This document shows positions 23,701 to 29,213 of a stretch of 64,000 nt of DNA, one piece after another. The notes beneath the pieces were generated by a model that was not told where the DNA came from, searched no databases, and worked only from the letters and a program-made list of their open reading frames with translations. A program made the position numbers and the translations under genes. Position 1 is the first letter of the stretch; every line of letters begins with the position of its first letter. This stretch comes from Diphasiastrum complanatum (Eukaryota; Streptophyta; Lycopodiopsida; Lycopodiales; Lycopodiaceae): contig CM055102.1 in assembly GCA_029204225.1 (NCBI GenBank), positions 381,501 to 445,500 on the forward strand, given 5' to 3'.

Positions 23701-26226
23701 TGCCTGATGAACTCAATCATCTGATGAAGGGACTCTCTGTAGAGACAAGCCACCCCTCCAAAACCACGGCCACTAGCTGATCTAGTCTCAAGTATGTATA
23801 CTGAATCCCATCTGTATCTCGGGAAGGTGGGTAGTCCCCGCTCCTGGCTCTCGTGAGTCTCCATGAAAACAATAGGTCTTGTCCAATAAAGTCAATCAGG
23901 TCACCTGTTGTAAAGGATGAGTGGATGTCATCACAGTTCCATACCCCAATCTGAAGATGGTATGGATGGGGCCCCGGTATGCTCCCAATCCCGGGGGCCC
24001 GAAATCCCCCGCTCTGGGAGCCATTAGGGGTGCCAACAACAAATCGTATCTGACCATCACGATAGATGACCCGTCTACTAGTCTCTCGGGCATCCTGGAA
24101 GGCTTCCTCAACCTGAATATAAGTGAGATCATCATCCATATATATGGTAGTGCCGCGTAGTTTGGCTCTACAACGTAAAGCCTCACTACGATTGGCTAAG
24201 GATGCGAAGCGAATGATCAGTCTAGCTGGAAACAAGACAGATCAATGTCGTCAACCAACAAACTGAAAAGGGATCTAACTAAGAAGAGATTAATAGCCAG
24301 GATTATATGAAAGTCAGAAATGAGAGGGATGGAGGATGGTGACCCCATGAGATAATCAACGACACGATGAGAGAAAGAAAGAAAGAAAGCTTTATTAATG
24401 TCTTTTCCATGCCAAAAGGCATATAAGACTGAAGAGGTAGTACAACTGAGTAAATGGAACTCGGACGGGGCAGTGCCGTCAACCGAAAACTTAGACTAAA
24501 ACTAAAACGTAAAAAGTAAATCGCTGTGTAAAGAAAGCTCATCTCTCACGCAGGAGAGGAAATAAATGGACGTAGCTCAAAACATCTCTCACGTAGGAGA
24601 GGGAGAAGAATCTGAAATTTTAAGTTCTGCAATTTTAACCAAGACTGGGCGTCCGTCTCGAAAGAGTCCGGAAACCATTGGCCTTAGCATCTGCGATAAT
24701 TTTCTTTCTCTCAGTCCATTGAATGGGTGTCAAGTCTTCATCCATAAAAATAGTAGACCCCTTCAGGCAGCCTCTTTTACGCCAAACCTTTTGACGAAGC
24801 AAAGCATCCTTGAATCGCAGAAACACTGTGGTGGGTTGGAGCTTACCCACCCAAGCAGCAGATATGACATCCTCTTTGAGACCAAAGGTGGAATGAATGA
24901 AAGCATTTGCCTCAGCCACGAGGTCCTTACCCGCAAAAGAAGCTCCCCTAACCCTGACATTGAGGGCTTTGAGATCTTGTTTTTGATGTTCTTGAATAGA
25001 TTCAGAAATAACCTGCTTAGAACCCTTGAGCACGTCGGCCCAAGAACTCTTCGATTGCTGAAGTTGCTGCTCCAAAGAATGAACCCGTTCTTGCAGTTGC
25101 TTTGTTTTGTCTTCTGAATCTGCATTGCCGCTTCCTTCTTCTTCTTTTTCATCTGATTCCAGTTCATTCTTGAGGTAAGTAACATCAACCTCAAGAATAC
25201 CAACTTTGCTCTGTAGGGCTAAGACCGTGTTCTCCAGAGTGGAGATTTGGAATGCTTGTTTCTTGATGATCGCAAGCAAGGATGCATTGTCCTCATGAAG
25301 AGAATCAATGATACGGGGGAAACCAGATAAAAATTCAGCTGAAAGAGACGGAGACAATGGGGGGGATGAAGCTGAAGGGGTGAAAGAGGGAGAGGAGGAA
25401 GAAAGAGTAGAGGGGGTAGTGGCAATAGGAGAAGAGGTAGAGGTTGCGGGGGTGGAGGGTAGGGGCGAGGGAGAGGAAGCAGGAGAGGGAGGGGGCAAGG
25501 TAAAGGGATTTAGAGCCGTAGTAGGGATGGCTGAGAAAATGAAGGGAGAAGGGGGAGAGGTTTTCTTTGTCCCCTTCGTTCACTTGCCAATCAGCCATAA
25601 TGGTCAGGAAGGAAGGTACAATGATGGGACAGTGATGGACAACGGACAGGGGGCGGTGGTCAGCCACGAGGGACAGGGACCGGATCAATGAGGGACAATG
25701 GATAGGGGGCGGTGGTTAGCTAGGGCAGCAAGGGACAGGTAGCGAAGATCAGCGAGGAGGGACAAGCGCGAGGGACAGGACCAGCAATGGAGGGATAGGG
25801 TAAACGAGGGACAGTGAGGGACAGGACAGGGAACGATGGTCAGACGGGGAGGGACAGAGAGCGATGAAAAGGCAGCGATGGTCAGCAGGCAGGGACAATG
25901 GATAGGGGGCGGTGGTTAGCTAGGGCAACAAGGAGCGATGGTCAGCAGGCAGCGAGAGCGATGGTCAGCAAGGGAGCGAGGGTCAGGTAGCGAGGGACAG
26001 GGAGCGGTGGACAGGCAGCAGAGTGAAGGTTAAAGAGGGAGATGCAGCGAGGGATAGGAGGGAGCCACCATAGCGAGGCCGTTGAAGAGAAACTGGAATT
26101 GAAGGAGAATCAGGTGTCGAAGGGAGAAGCCAGAGTCTCCTCACAAGCTGAAATGCAGCGCTATTTGGTTGCCGTGGAGTATATCGGGACCCATTTTGCG
26201 GGTTTCTAGAAGCAGAATGATTGCAG

Positions 26227-26287
<61 letters not shown>

Positions 26288-29213
26288 ACTATATACAATC
26301 CTTAGTTGCCCGTTCCGGAACGATGCCCTCAAAAAAAAGTAAAGAAATACGTTTTTTCAAAAGGTATTCTCCATAATAGTTTGATCAAAAAACATTGTTA
26401 CGACTGCCAAGGAAAGTTTTCTTCCTCATTCCCCCTAATTTAGAGAGGCAAGTCTGATCATTGTTGGCGAGTTGGCTGCTTGTATGTCAAGTGGGTTTGG
26501 ACGGCAAGAGTTGAAGGCTGGGAAGCTAAGTCGTGGTTCCCGGCTCCCTTTGGGATGCCTGCGCTACATCACCACAACCCAAATAGAATCATTTTGGCGG
26601 TCTTTGGAAGTCCAACCACAAAATCCATAGATATACTTTCCCATTGTTTCAGCGGGATATCTAGGGATGTAACAACCCTCCAGTCTTTAAGCTTTCAGCC
26701 TTGGCTAACTGGCAAGGTCTACACTTAATTACATACCGACCGCTATTTTCTCATCGTCATATATCATTTTTTCTTTCTCATTCTCCAACACACAAACTGT
26801 AGATGCCCCATGGTTGAAAAATTCAAAGGTAACAGCACTAAGAGCAAGGGGGGCTCCGCTCTAAGTCAATCAATATCAAGGGCACTTGAAATTTCTCAAA
26901 GATGATACTTCCCAGTACTCAGCGAGTGATATGCACTATTTGAAAGTTATATCCTCAGCAGCATATGCCAGGAAACAAAGCAATAAATTGTCAGTTGAGT
27001 TCATGCTCATCTTTTGTCCGTGGGTAAGATGAAAAAACTTCCACTCTTCTGCTGATTCGCACCATAAATTTTTATGTTATGAGCCATCCAGGATGCGCAA
27101 TGTTCATTGTTCAGTTAAGTTTCGTATCAAGACTCCTAATTTGGGGTTTCTCCAACACAAACTGTAGACGCCCCAGGATTTCAACCACTATTTTCTCATC
27201 GTCGTATATCATTTGTTTTTAATTTACAAAACAGTTACTCGTTCCGGAACGTACGGAACGGAACGTTCCGACCCATTTTGGTCGGAACGGGCTTCTAAGA
27301 TACAATCTACTTAAATTTTCATAAGACATCTGAGCATGTAGAAAAACATACCCCTTGTAAGTTAAACCTATCTTCTGTGGAGTTCGCAATAATAGTGTAC
27401 CACCTTGCCACCAAGAGCATCGTAAGTAACACTTATAGATGACATGAACATCAGGTAAGGCACTTCTTTCTTTGTTTTGTGTATGCGTCGGAAATGTAGA
27501 CTATCCAATCCAATTAAAAGTTTCAATTATAGGTGTCTAGTGCTACAATATGTTAACAAGAACAGAAAATTCATGATCAGAGATATTTTTTGTTTTGTTT
27601 CATGCAGCGTCAAAGGATCCTTGCGAAGACAAACGTAGCAGATTCCATGTAATTATGGCTGATAGAAAAGATTTATTGATTGGTTTACTTTCCTGTGCAT
27701 GGCATGCGTATATTTGCGTATACCGGATACTATGCCCCATGTAATGTCATACATTCTAATATTTCAGGTAGAACCAAATGCCCATAAAATTGAAGAGCAC
27801 CGTAGAAAATATGAGCGTTTGCACAAGGAGAGAGAGGAGAGGAAAGTCGAGCGAGAAAAACAGAGGCGACGTGCTGAAGCTCAGGTACAAGAGTGGGATT
27901 TGTTGTCAGTCTTTGTCATTTGAGTTAGAATGCCCTCGAAAATTGCAGTTCTTTTTAAAGCTTATCATTCTAACTATTATCTTTGCTTGTTATTCTTTAT
28001 TAGGCGGCATATGAGAAAGCCAAGAAAGAGCAAGAGAAAGCTTCGCCTAGACCAAGACCGGGTGGAGCGCCAGGTGGTTTCCCTGGAGGAATGCCAGGTG
28101 GATTTCCTGGAGGGATGCCAGGAGGGTTTCCTGGAGGTATGCCAGGCAGCATGCCAGGCGGCTTTCCAGGCGGCATGCCAGGTGGAGGATTCCCTGGAAG
28201 CTCTGCAGGAGGAATGCCGGGAGGGATTGACATGAGCAAGATTCTTAATGTAAGAGCTATAGGGATCAATCAAGTGAAGCAAAAACTTCTTAGTGCACAT
28301 TGTTATCATCGCTCATAGGAACCTGGCATTGGAATGCTGTACGAAACACACTTTTTCTAATTTTATTACACAAAAAATTTAACATCCATGAAAAATTCAA
28401 ACACAGAAACAGAATGTACCTAGGGCAAAATTCAGAATGGGTATCTCTGTCTTACTCCAAACTGTATTTTAACAATATATGAATTGGCCACTATCATCTT
28501 GTATCCTGCAGGACCCTGAACTTTTAACAGCATTTCAAGATCCAGAAGTCATGGCCGCTCTTCAAGATGGTATGCTTTTTCTACTTTTCCTTGTCACTTT
28601 TCTCATCCTTTGTCATCACTTACGTTATATGGTGTAGGGTTTGGGTCAAAAACTGTCCTAGCACAAGCAGTAGAAATATTTAGTGTTCAGGATCTGCAGT
28701 TTCTTCACCTAGAAGGTCAGGGGCATGGCGTTCTTGTTTGTATTTTAGTTGTGATTGTCTTGTTGATGTTGTTGACATAGGAATTTTCTTATGTTCTCCA
28801 TTATGGTCATTAGTATGAGTAGGTAAGTCATGTCTACAAGAAGTCTGTAAGGAGTGCGACTACCCCCTAGTACAATCTGATGTCCTTGTGTAGATGAATG
28901 TAGTTTGTTCTGGAAAAAATGTCCTCGCCAAAGGGCTTTGAGTACTCCCAAATCAGTGTTCAAATTTGGTTTTTGTCATATTATAAGACTCAATCAAATT
29001 TTCAACTTGGTTGCCATTGTTTTGGATTTTGCCAATAAGCATGTTTTGGGTAGGAATTTTATTGAATAGTTCTTGTCATCTATGACTGGCAAATTTTTCT
29101 CAACTGTTGCAGTGATGAAAAATCCTGCAAATCTGGCAAAGCATCAAGGGAATCCTAAAGTTGCACCAATCATAGCTAAGATGATGAGTAAGTTTGGTGG
29201 CTCTGGACGATGA
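3704..29213 (+). CDS. Hip/FAM10-type Hsc70-interacting protein, ten visible exons, 5' exon missing
   Basis: Exons by splice signals and reading phase: 3704-3767, 3984-4160, 4358-4445, 4548-4628, 4784-4848, 7246-7386, 27768-27884, 28004-28249, 28512-28569, 29113-29213 (stop TGA 29211-29213). Every intron is GT-AG and all phases join, giving 378 residues. The protein has the full Hip layout: acidic linker ending DHDPPQK, three TPRs, Arg/Glu-rich helix, GGMP repeats and a C-terminal STI1/DP module ([26 protein letters not shown]). Hip is a cytosolic Hsp70 co-chaperone that stabilises the ADP-bound state. The N-terminal dimerisation exon is not visible; it would lie upstream of the window or has been displaced by the LINE. 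The intron 7387-27767 is 20,381 bp and full of transposons. The gene looks intact, with no stop or frameshift. Identification is very secure; expression across the long intron is inferred. Confidence 0.93.
4358..4848 (+). CDS. Hip exons: TPR1 and start of TPR2
   Basis: Three exons (4358-4445, 4548-4628, 4784-4848) give [20 protein letters not shown], then [26 protein letters not shown] (TPR1) and [22 protein letters not shown] (TPR2 helix A/B). The TPR domain binds the Hsp70 ATPase domain. Exon ends are phases 1, 1 and 0 and fit each other exactly. The internal MGD is a codon in frame, not evidence for a start here. Confidence 0.92.
5450..6100 (+). mobile_element. Possible solo LTR in Hip intron
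   Basis: The 2.4-kb intron 4849-7245 has no coding signal. Within it, roughly 5450-6100 has the composition of an LTR: it starts near TGTTGTACTGTTG, has GATCTATAAAG at 5900-5910 and an AT-rich leader, and ends near GCTATTCTTACA. No clean target duplication was found. The rest of the intron (6100-7245) shows nothing recognisable, apart from a CCACGTGG palindrome at 6054. Confidence 0.25.
7246..7386 (+). CDS. Hip exon: TPR2 end and TPR3
   Basis: 47 codons between CTCAG and [25 protein letters not shown], then [19 protein letters not shown] and the end AAVLKK. This completes TPR2 and holds TPR3; it is close to Hip proteins of other plants. It is followed by the 20.4-kb intron. Confidence 0.93.
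7770..8845 (+). mobile_element. LINE fragment: endonuclease end and RT start
   Basis: Endonuclease blocks read [38 protein letters not shown] and [10 protein letters not shown]. The long ORF 8084-8674 covers the linker ([26 protein letters not shown]), and RT starts at about 8676 with [20 protein letters not shown] and EAETRRLHA. It stops abruptly near 8845, where a new element begins. A short second copy of the [13 protein letters not shown] block lies upstream at 7797-7845, so the fragment is rearranged. Stops and frameshifts make it non-functional. Confidence 0.75.
9604..10079 (+). pseudogene. ORF1 C-terminal domain joined in frame to endonuclease
   Basis: From the ATG at about 9616 one frame runs through the ORF1 C-terminal domain (MDDDLTN ... 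[11 protein letters not shown]), a single TAG at 9740-9742, a 17-residue linker rich in Gly, Pro and Arg, and then the endonuclease start [10 protein letters not shown], up to the stop at 10077. Apart from that TAG the frame is open. A second copy (24235-23720, minus) has no stop at this place, so the two domains look like parts of one protein. Confidence 0.6.
10823..10877 (+). repeat. 55-bp direct repeat, left copy
   Basis: GATGAACAGACTGCATGTCT and the following bases recur at 11844-11900 with few mismatches; a third partial copy (GTCGTTGAGTCTTCAAA) lies at 11946-11967. The two main copies bracket the ORF1-only element. Confidence 0.7.
10979..11470 (-). mobile_element. ORF1-only LINE derivative (half-LINE) with 3' tail
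   Basis: On the minus strand, ORF 11395-11126 reads [37 protein letters not shown] and [13 protein letters not shown], the RRM-like and C-terminal domains of the same ORF1. Within about 75 bases of its stop comes the family 3' tail: ACGGCACTG (near 11090), CATACTTGACATGTAC, then the hairpin ATGCC-TTTT-GGCAT (11031-11044) and a TTTC microsatellite (near 11000). No endonuclease or RT lies between. The 5' part of ORF1 is missing (truncated near 11470). Confidence 0.6.
11844..11967 (+). repeat. 55-bp direct repeat, right copy plus partial third copy
   Basis: Partner of 10823-10877. The sequence upstream (11640-11843) has no recognisable coding signal beyond weak LINE-like context. It may be the continuation of the LINE copy interrupted by the half-LINE. 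Confidence 0.6.
12011..12034. repeat. (TA)n microsatellite
   Basis: A pure TA run that ends directly at the Helitron-like terminus at 12036. Confidence 0.95.
12036..12500 (-). mobile_element. Helitron-like element, 3' terminus at 12036
   Basis: On the minus strand the sequence ends hairpin GCCCGTC-AAC-GACGGGC (12064-12048), then 8 bases, then CTAG (12039-12036), followed by T of the TA repeat. A GC-rich hairpin 8-12 bases before a CTRR end inserted next to T is the signature of Helitron 3' ends. The body extends to higher coordinates and includes a TG-rich minisatellite (12125-12310). The 5' TC end was not located, so the right limit is approximate. No Rep/helicase coding is seen, so the element would be non-autonomous. 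Confidence 0.7.
12500..13100. other. Unassigned intron sequence
   Basis: No gene, repeat or element end recognised. Moderately AT-rich. Confidence 0.5.
13103..14466. repeat. Block bracketed by 70-bp direct repeats, rich in simple sequence
   Basis: About 70 bases at 13103-13173 (GTTCATGATCTATGGGTAAAA ... GAAAGCCATATAATAAA) recur at 14396-14466 in the same direction with roughly 80% identity. Between them lie (GT)n 13679-13703, a G run, (GA)n 13863-13911, alternating CG/CA/GT purine-pyrimidine tracts 14009-14150 and a C-rich tract at 14158. ORFs here are microsatellite translations and are not genes. Confidence 0.5.
14553..14622. repeat. Perfect 17-bp inverted repeat (hairpin)
   Basis: CATGCATCCTCCTCCCC (14553-14569) and its exact complement (14606-14622) flank a 36-base loop. 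It sits just left of a (TA)n run (14665-14703). Confidence 0.85.
14665..14703. repeat. (TA)n microsatellite
   Basis: A pure TA run of nearly 40 bases. Confidence 0.95.
14970..15120 (+). repeat. Degenerate telomere-like repeats
   Basis: About ten scattered copies of TTAGGG/TTTAGGG and close variants (TTAGGGTTAG, TTTTAGGGCG, ATTAGGGTGAG, TTTAGGGTTAAGG, TTTTAGGGTTAGG, GTTAGGGC), all on the plus strand. This is a decayed interstitial telomeric-type array inside the Hip intron. A much shorter TTTAGGGTTTAGG patch occurs at 45635-45650. Confidence 0.6.
15142..15240 (-). mobile_element. LINE-family 3' tail, truncated copy
   Basis: Minus strand: CACTTGACATGTAC, then GTCTTAT, the hairpin ATGCC-TTTT-GGCAT (15192-15179), GGAAAAGATATTAATAAAA and a CT microsatellite (15160-15142). 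It is near-identical to the tails at 11024-11052 and 24401-24429. No ORF1 remains upstream of it. Confidence 0.75.
15269..15637. repeat. 370-bp direct repeat, copy B
   Basis: Very similar to 22240-22609 (copy A) in the same orientation over about 370 bases, including a shared AATGACCATGG end at the chromovirus boundary. Both copies flank the chromovirus and a Copia RT/RNase H piece. They could be LTRs of that Copia element, but no primer site follows copy A on the minus strand, so this is unproven. Confidence 0.75.
15638..15995 (-). repeat. Chromovirus 3' LTR
   Basis: Bounded by TG (15995-15994, minus) and CA (15639-15638), next to the polypurine tract at about 15997-16010. The first 54 bases in plus sense are repeated at 21306. 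Confidence 0.85.
16007..16375 (-). pseudogene. Integrase C-terminus with chromodomain
   Basis: 122 residues. The first part ([30 protein letters not shown]) is the integrase C-terminal fold. Residues about 68-115 ([30 protein letters not shown]) form a chromodomain, with the YLVKW and NATWE strands clear. Chromodomains direct integration to marked chromatin in chromoviruses. It is cut from the integrase core by a frame break at 16376-16489. Confidence 0.85.
16490..17194 (-). pseudogene. Chromovirus integrase core, catalytic residues changed
   Basis: 234 residues. The zinc-binding CQKC pair is at 12-15. The core reads [23 protein letters not shown] and [13 protein letters not shown], then the [15 protein letters not shown] block. 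In active Gypsy integrases the first acidic residue lies in M-D-F and the last in G-Q-T-E. Here they are His45 and Lys142; only Asp106 of the triad remains (spacings 60 and 35 fit). So this copy could not integrate even if expressed. Confidence 0.85.
17306..17872 (-). pseudogene. RNase H end and linker of chromovirus pol
   Basis: 188 residues. It starts inside RNase H ([20 protein letters not shown]), continues with [26 protein letters not shown], then an acidic Ser-rich linker ([17 protein letters not shown]). It overlaps the long gag-pol ORF in another frame near 17826-17872, so one frameshift separates them. Confidence 0.85.
17826..20081 (-). pseudogene. Chromovirus gag C-terminus, protease, RT and RNase H
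   Basis: 751 residues open. Gag end, then a CCHC knuckle ([14 protein letters not shown], about 107-120). The protease site is [11 protein letters not shown] (about 199-203; the family normally has D-S/T-G, here DDG). RT has [36 protein letters not shown] and FLDDILVYS; RNase H starts [16 protein letters not shown] and YSAYEKEL. Gag and pol share one frame. The last residues (after HALKDLE) are frameshifted into the neighbouring ORF. Confidence 0.9.
20021..20800 (-). pseudogene. Chromovirus gag N-terminal part
   Basis: Starts at ATG 20800 ([14 protein letters not shown]). An acidic and coiled-coil segment ([20 protein letters not shown]) leads to the retrotransposon gag domain (about 135-235: [40 protein letters not shown]). 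The frame is lost in an A-rich stretch near 20085 (AAAATAAAAAT), after which the true gag continues as [14 protein letters not shown] in the next ORF. Confidence 0.85.
21292..21303 (-). other. Primer binding site of chromovirus
   Basis: TGGTATCAGAGC on the minus strand, complementary to the 3' end of initiator tRNA-Met, lying 2 bases inside the surviving LTR end (21306). Confidence 0.85.
21402..22236 (-). mobile_element. Ty1/Copia fragment: RT end and RNase H
   Basis: 275-residue ORF (22229-21402). It reads [77 protein letters not shown] and [16 protein letters not shown], the standard Copia RT C-terminus and RNase H. It is cut at its 5' side at 22236, where it meets repeat copy A, and on the other side by the chromovirus. 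Confidence 0.85.
22240..22609. repeat. 370-bp direct repeat, copy A
   Basis: Partner of 15269-15637. On the minus strand it abuts the Copia RT fragment directly. TGTGTAACC at 22616 could be an LTR start, but the end near 22242 (ATCA) is not followed by a primer site. Confidence 0.7.
22730..23146 (-). mobile_element. LTR with primer binding site (element remnant)
   Basis: Minus strand: an LTR from 23146 (TGTTATGGAC) to 22747 (GTGTTCA), 400 bp, TG...CA, with a TATA-like CATAAATAGAGG at 22963-22952. Five bases further is TGGTATTAGAGC (22741-22730), a one-mismatch initiator tRNA-Met primer site. About 120 bases of leader follow before copy A. The internal coding part is lost. Confidence 0.65.
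23400..24240 (-). mobile_element. LINE copy: ORF1 C-terminal domain and endonuclease
   Basis: ORF 24235-23717 reads [47 protein letters not shown], then runs without a stop through a Gly/Pro linker into [14 protein letters not shown]. After a one-base shift the endonuclease continues (23864-23481: [51 protein letters not shown]). It ends near 23400 (DQLRVHAL). The sequence to 23150 shows nothing clear. Confidence 0.8.
24305..24366 (-). mobile_element. LINE endonuclease scrap
   Basis: Minus strand [12 protein letters not shown], then IPLISDFH, the block found at 8140-8205. It lies between the half-LINE microsatellite and the next LINE copy, so it marks nested insertion. Confidence 0.6.
24635..25498 (-). 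CDS. L1-like ORF1 protein (coiled coil, RRM-like, C-terminal domain)
   Basis: 287 residues, intact. Residues 1-60 are Pro/Ser/Thr-rich (start [12 protein letters not shown]). About 60-165 is heptad-like coiled coil ([39 protein letters not shown]), broken by an acidic patch ([10 protein letters not shown]). About 180-260 is RRM-like ([37 protein letters not shown]), followed by a short C-terminal domain ([16 protein letters not shown]). There is no CCHC knuckle, unlike the usual plant L1 ORF1; the layout is that of vertebrate-type L1 ORF1p, a trimeric RNA chaperone. The end after ANGFRTL seems shifted, so the last residues may be altered. Confidence 0.7.
   Translation of the reverse strand: MPPPSPASSPSPLPSTPATSTSSPIATTPSTLSSSSPSFTPSASSPPLSPSLSAEFLSGFPRIIDSLHEDNASLLAIIKKQAFQISTLENTVLALQSKVGILEVDVTYLKNELESDEKEEEGSGNADSEDKTKQLQERVHSLEQQLQQSKSSWADVLKGSKQVISESIQEHQKQDLKALNVRVRGASFAGKDLVAEANAFIHSTFGLKEDVISAAWVGKLQPTTVFLRFKDALLRQKVWRKRGCLKGSTIFMDEDLTPIQWTERKKIIADAKANGFRTLSRRTPSLG
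25600..26060. repeat. GA-rich tandem minisatellite upstream of ORF1
   Basis: Irregular repeats of units such as GAGGGACAGGGAGCGATGG and CGATGGTCAGCAGGCAG. A longer unit of about 45 bases (GACAATGGATAGGGGGCGG...) recurs at 25692 and 25892, 200 bases apart, so there is a higher-order period of about 200 bp. It lies on the 5' side of the minus-strand ORF1. Confidence 0.65.
26230..26282. repeat. (AG)n microsatellite
   Basis: A pure AG run of 53 bases. Confidence 0.95.
26295..26390. repeat. CGTTCCGGAACG family sequence
   Basis: CTTAGTTGCCCGTTCCGGAACG followed 40 bases later by ATACGTTTTTTCAAAA. The same start and the same TACGT/TTTT neighbourhood occur at 43563-43645, so these are two copies of one repeat. 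Confidence 0.5.
26560..26750 (-). mobile_element. Decayed Gypsy integrase fragment
   Basis: Parallels 17008-17180 of the chromovirus: ACCACAACCCAAATAGAATC, then CCATAGATATACTTTCCCAT, CAACCCTCCAGTCTTTAA and TGGCAAGGTCTACACTTA correspond to the zinc finger to first catalytic segment of integrase. It is diverged and short. Confidence 0.65.
27235..27300. repeat. Palindromic GTTCCG cluster
   Basis: CGTTCCGGAACG is followed by GGAACGGAACG and GTTCCGACC-CATTTT-GGTCGGAAC, a 9-bp-stem hairpin. Same motif family as 2527 and 26306. Confidence 0.6.
27768..28249 (+). CDS. Hip exons: charged helix and GGMP repeats
   Basis: Exon 27768-27884 ([20 protein letters not shown], then an Arg/Glu-rich helix to RAEAQ) and exon 28004-28249 ([20 protein letters not shown], then repeats of GGFPGGMP, ending [10 protein letters not shown]). 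Both are phase 0. The GFPGGMP repeats are the hallmark of Hip. The long overlapping Pro-rich ORF on the minus strand is a shadow of this repeat. Confidence 0.93.
28512..29213 (+). CDS. Hip exons: C-terminal STI1/DP module
   Basis: Exon 28512-28569 ([19 protein letters not shown]) joins in phase 1 to 29113-29213 ([33 protein letters not shown], stop). The helical DP/STI1 fold of Hip binds clients and Hsp70. The stop at 29211 ends the gene, and the 3' UTR follows. Confidence 0.93.

Larger units (their letters stand above)
24370..26110 (-). mobile_element. ORF1-only LINE derivative (half-LINE), near complete
   Basis: Minus strand order: a GA-rich tandem-repeat leader (26110-25600), ORF1 (25498-24635), about 200 bases of 3' UTR with GACGGCACTG (near 24480), then the tail hairpin ATGCC-TTTT-GGCAT (24421-24408), AAGACATTAATAAAGC and a TTTC/TCTC microsatellite (24390-24370). 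No endonuclease or RT is present. The 5' limit is taken before the (AG)n run at 26230 and is uncertain. Confidence 0.6.

Noticed and set aside
25600-26060. CRISPR-like array
   Set aside because: Repeats are irregular with no constant spacer length, and the genome is eukaryotic.
27977-28309. Minus-strand Pro/Gly-rich ORFs resembling collagen
   Set aside because: They are the antisense of the Hip GGMP repeat exon.
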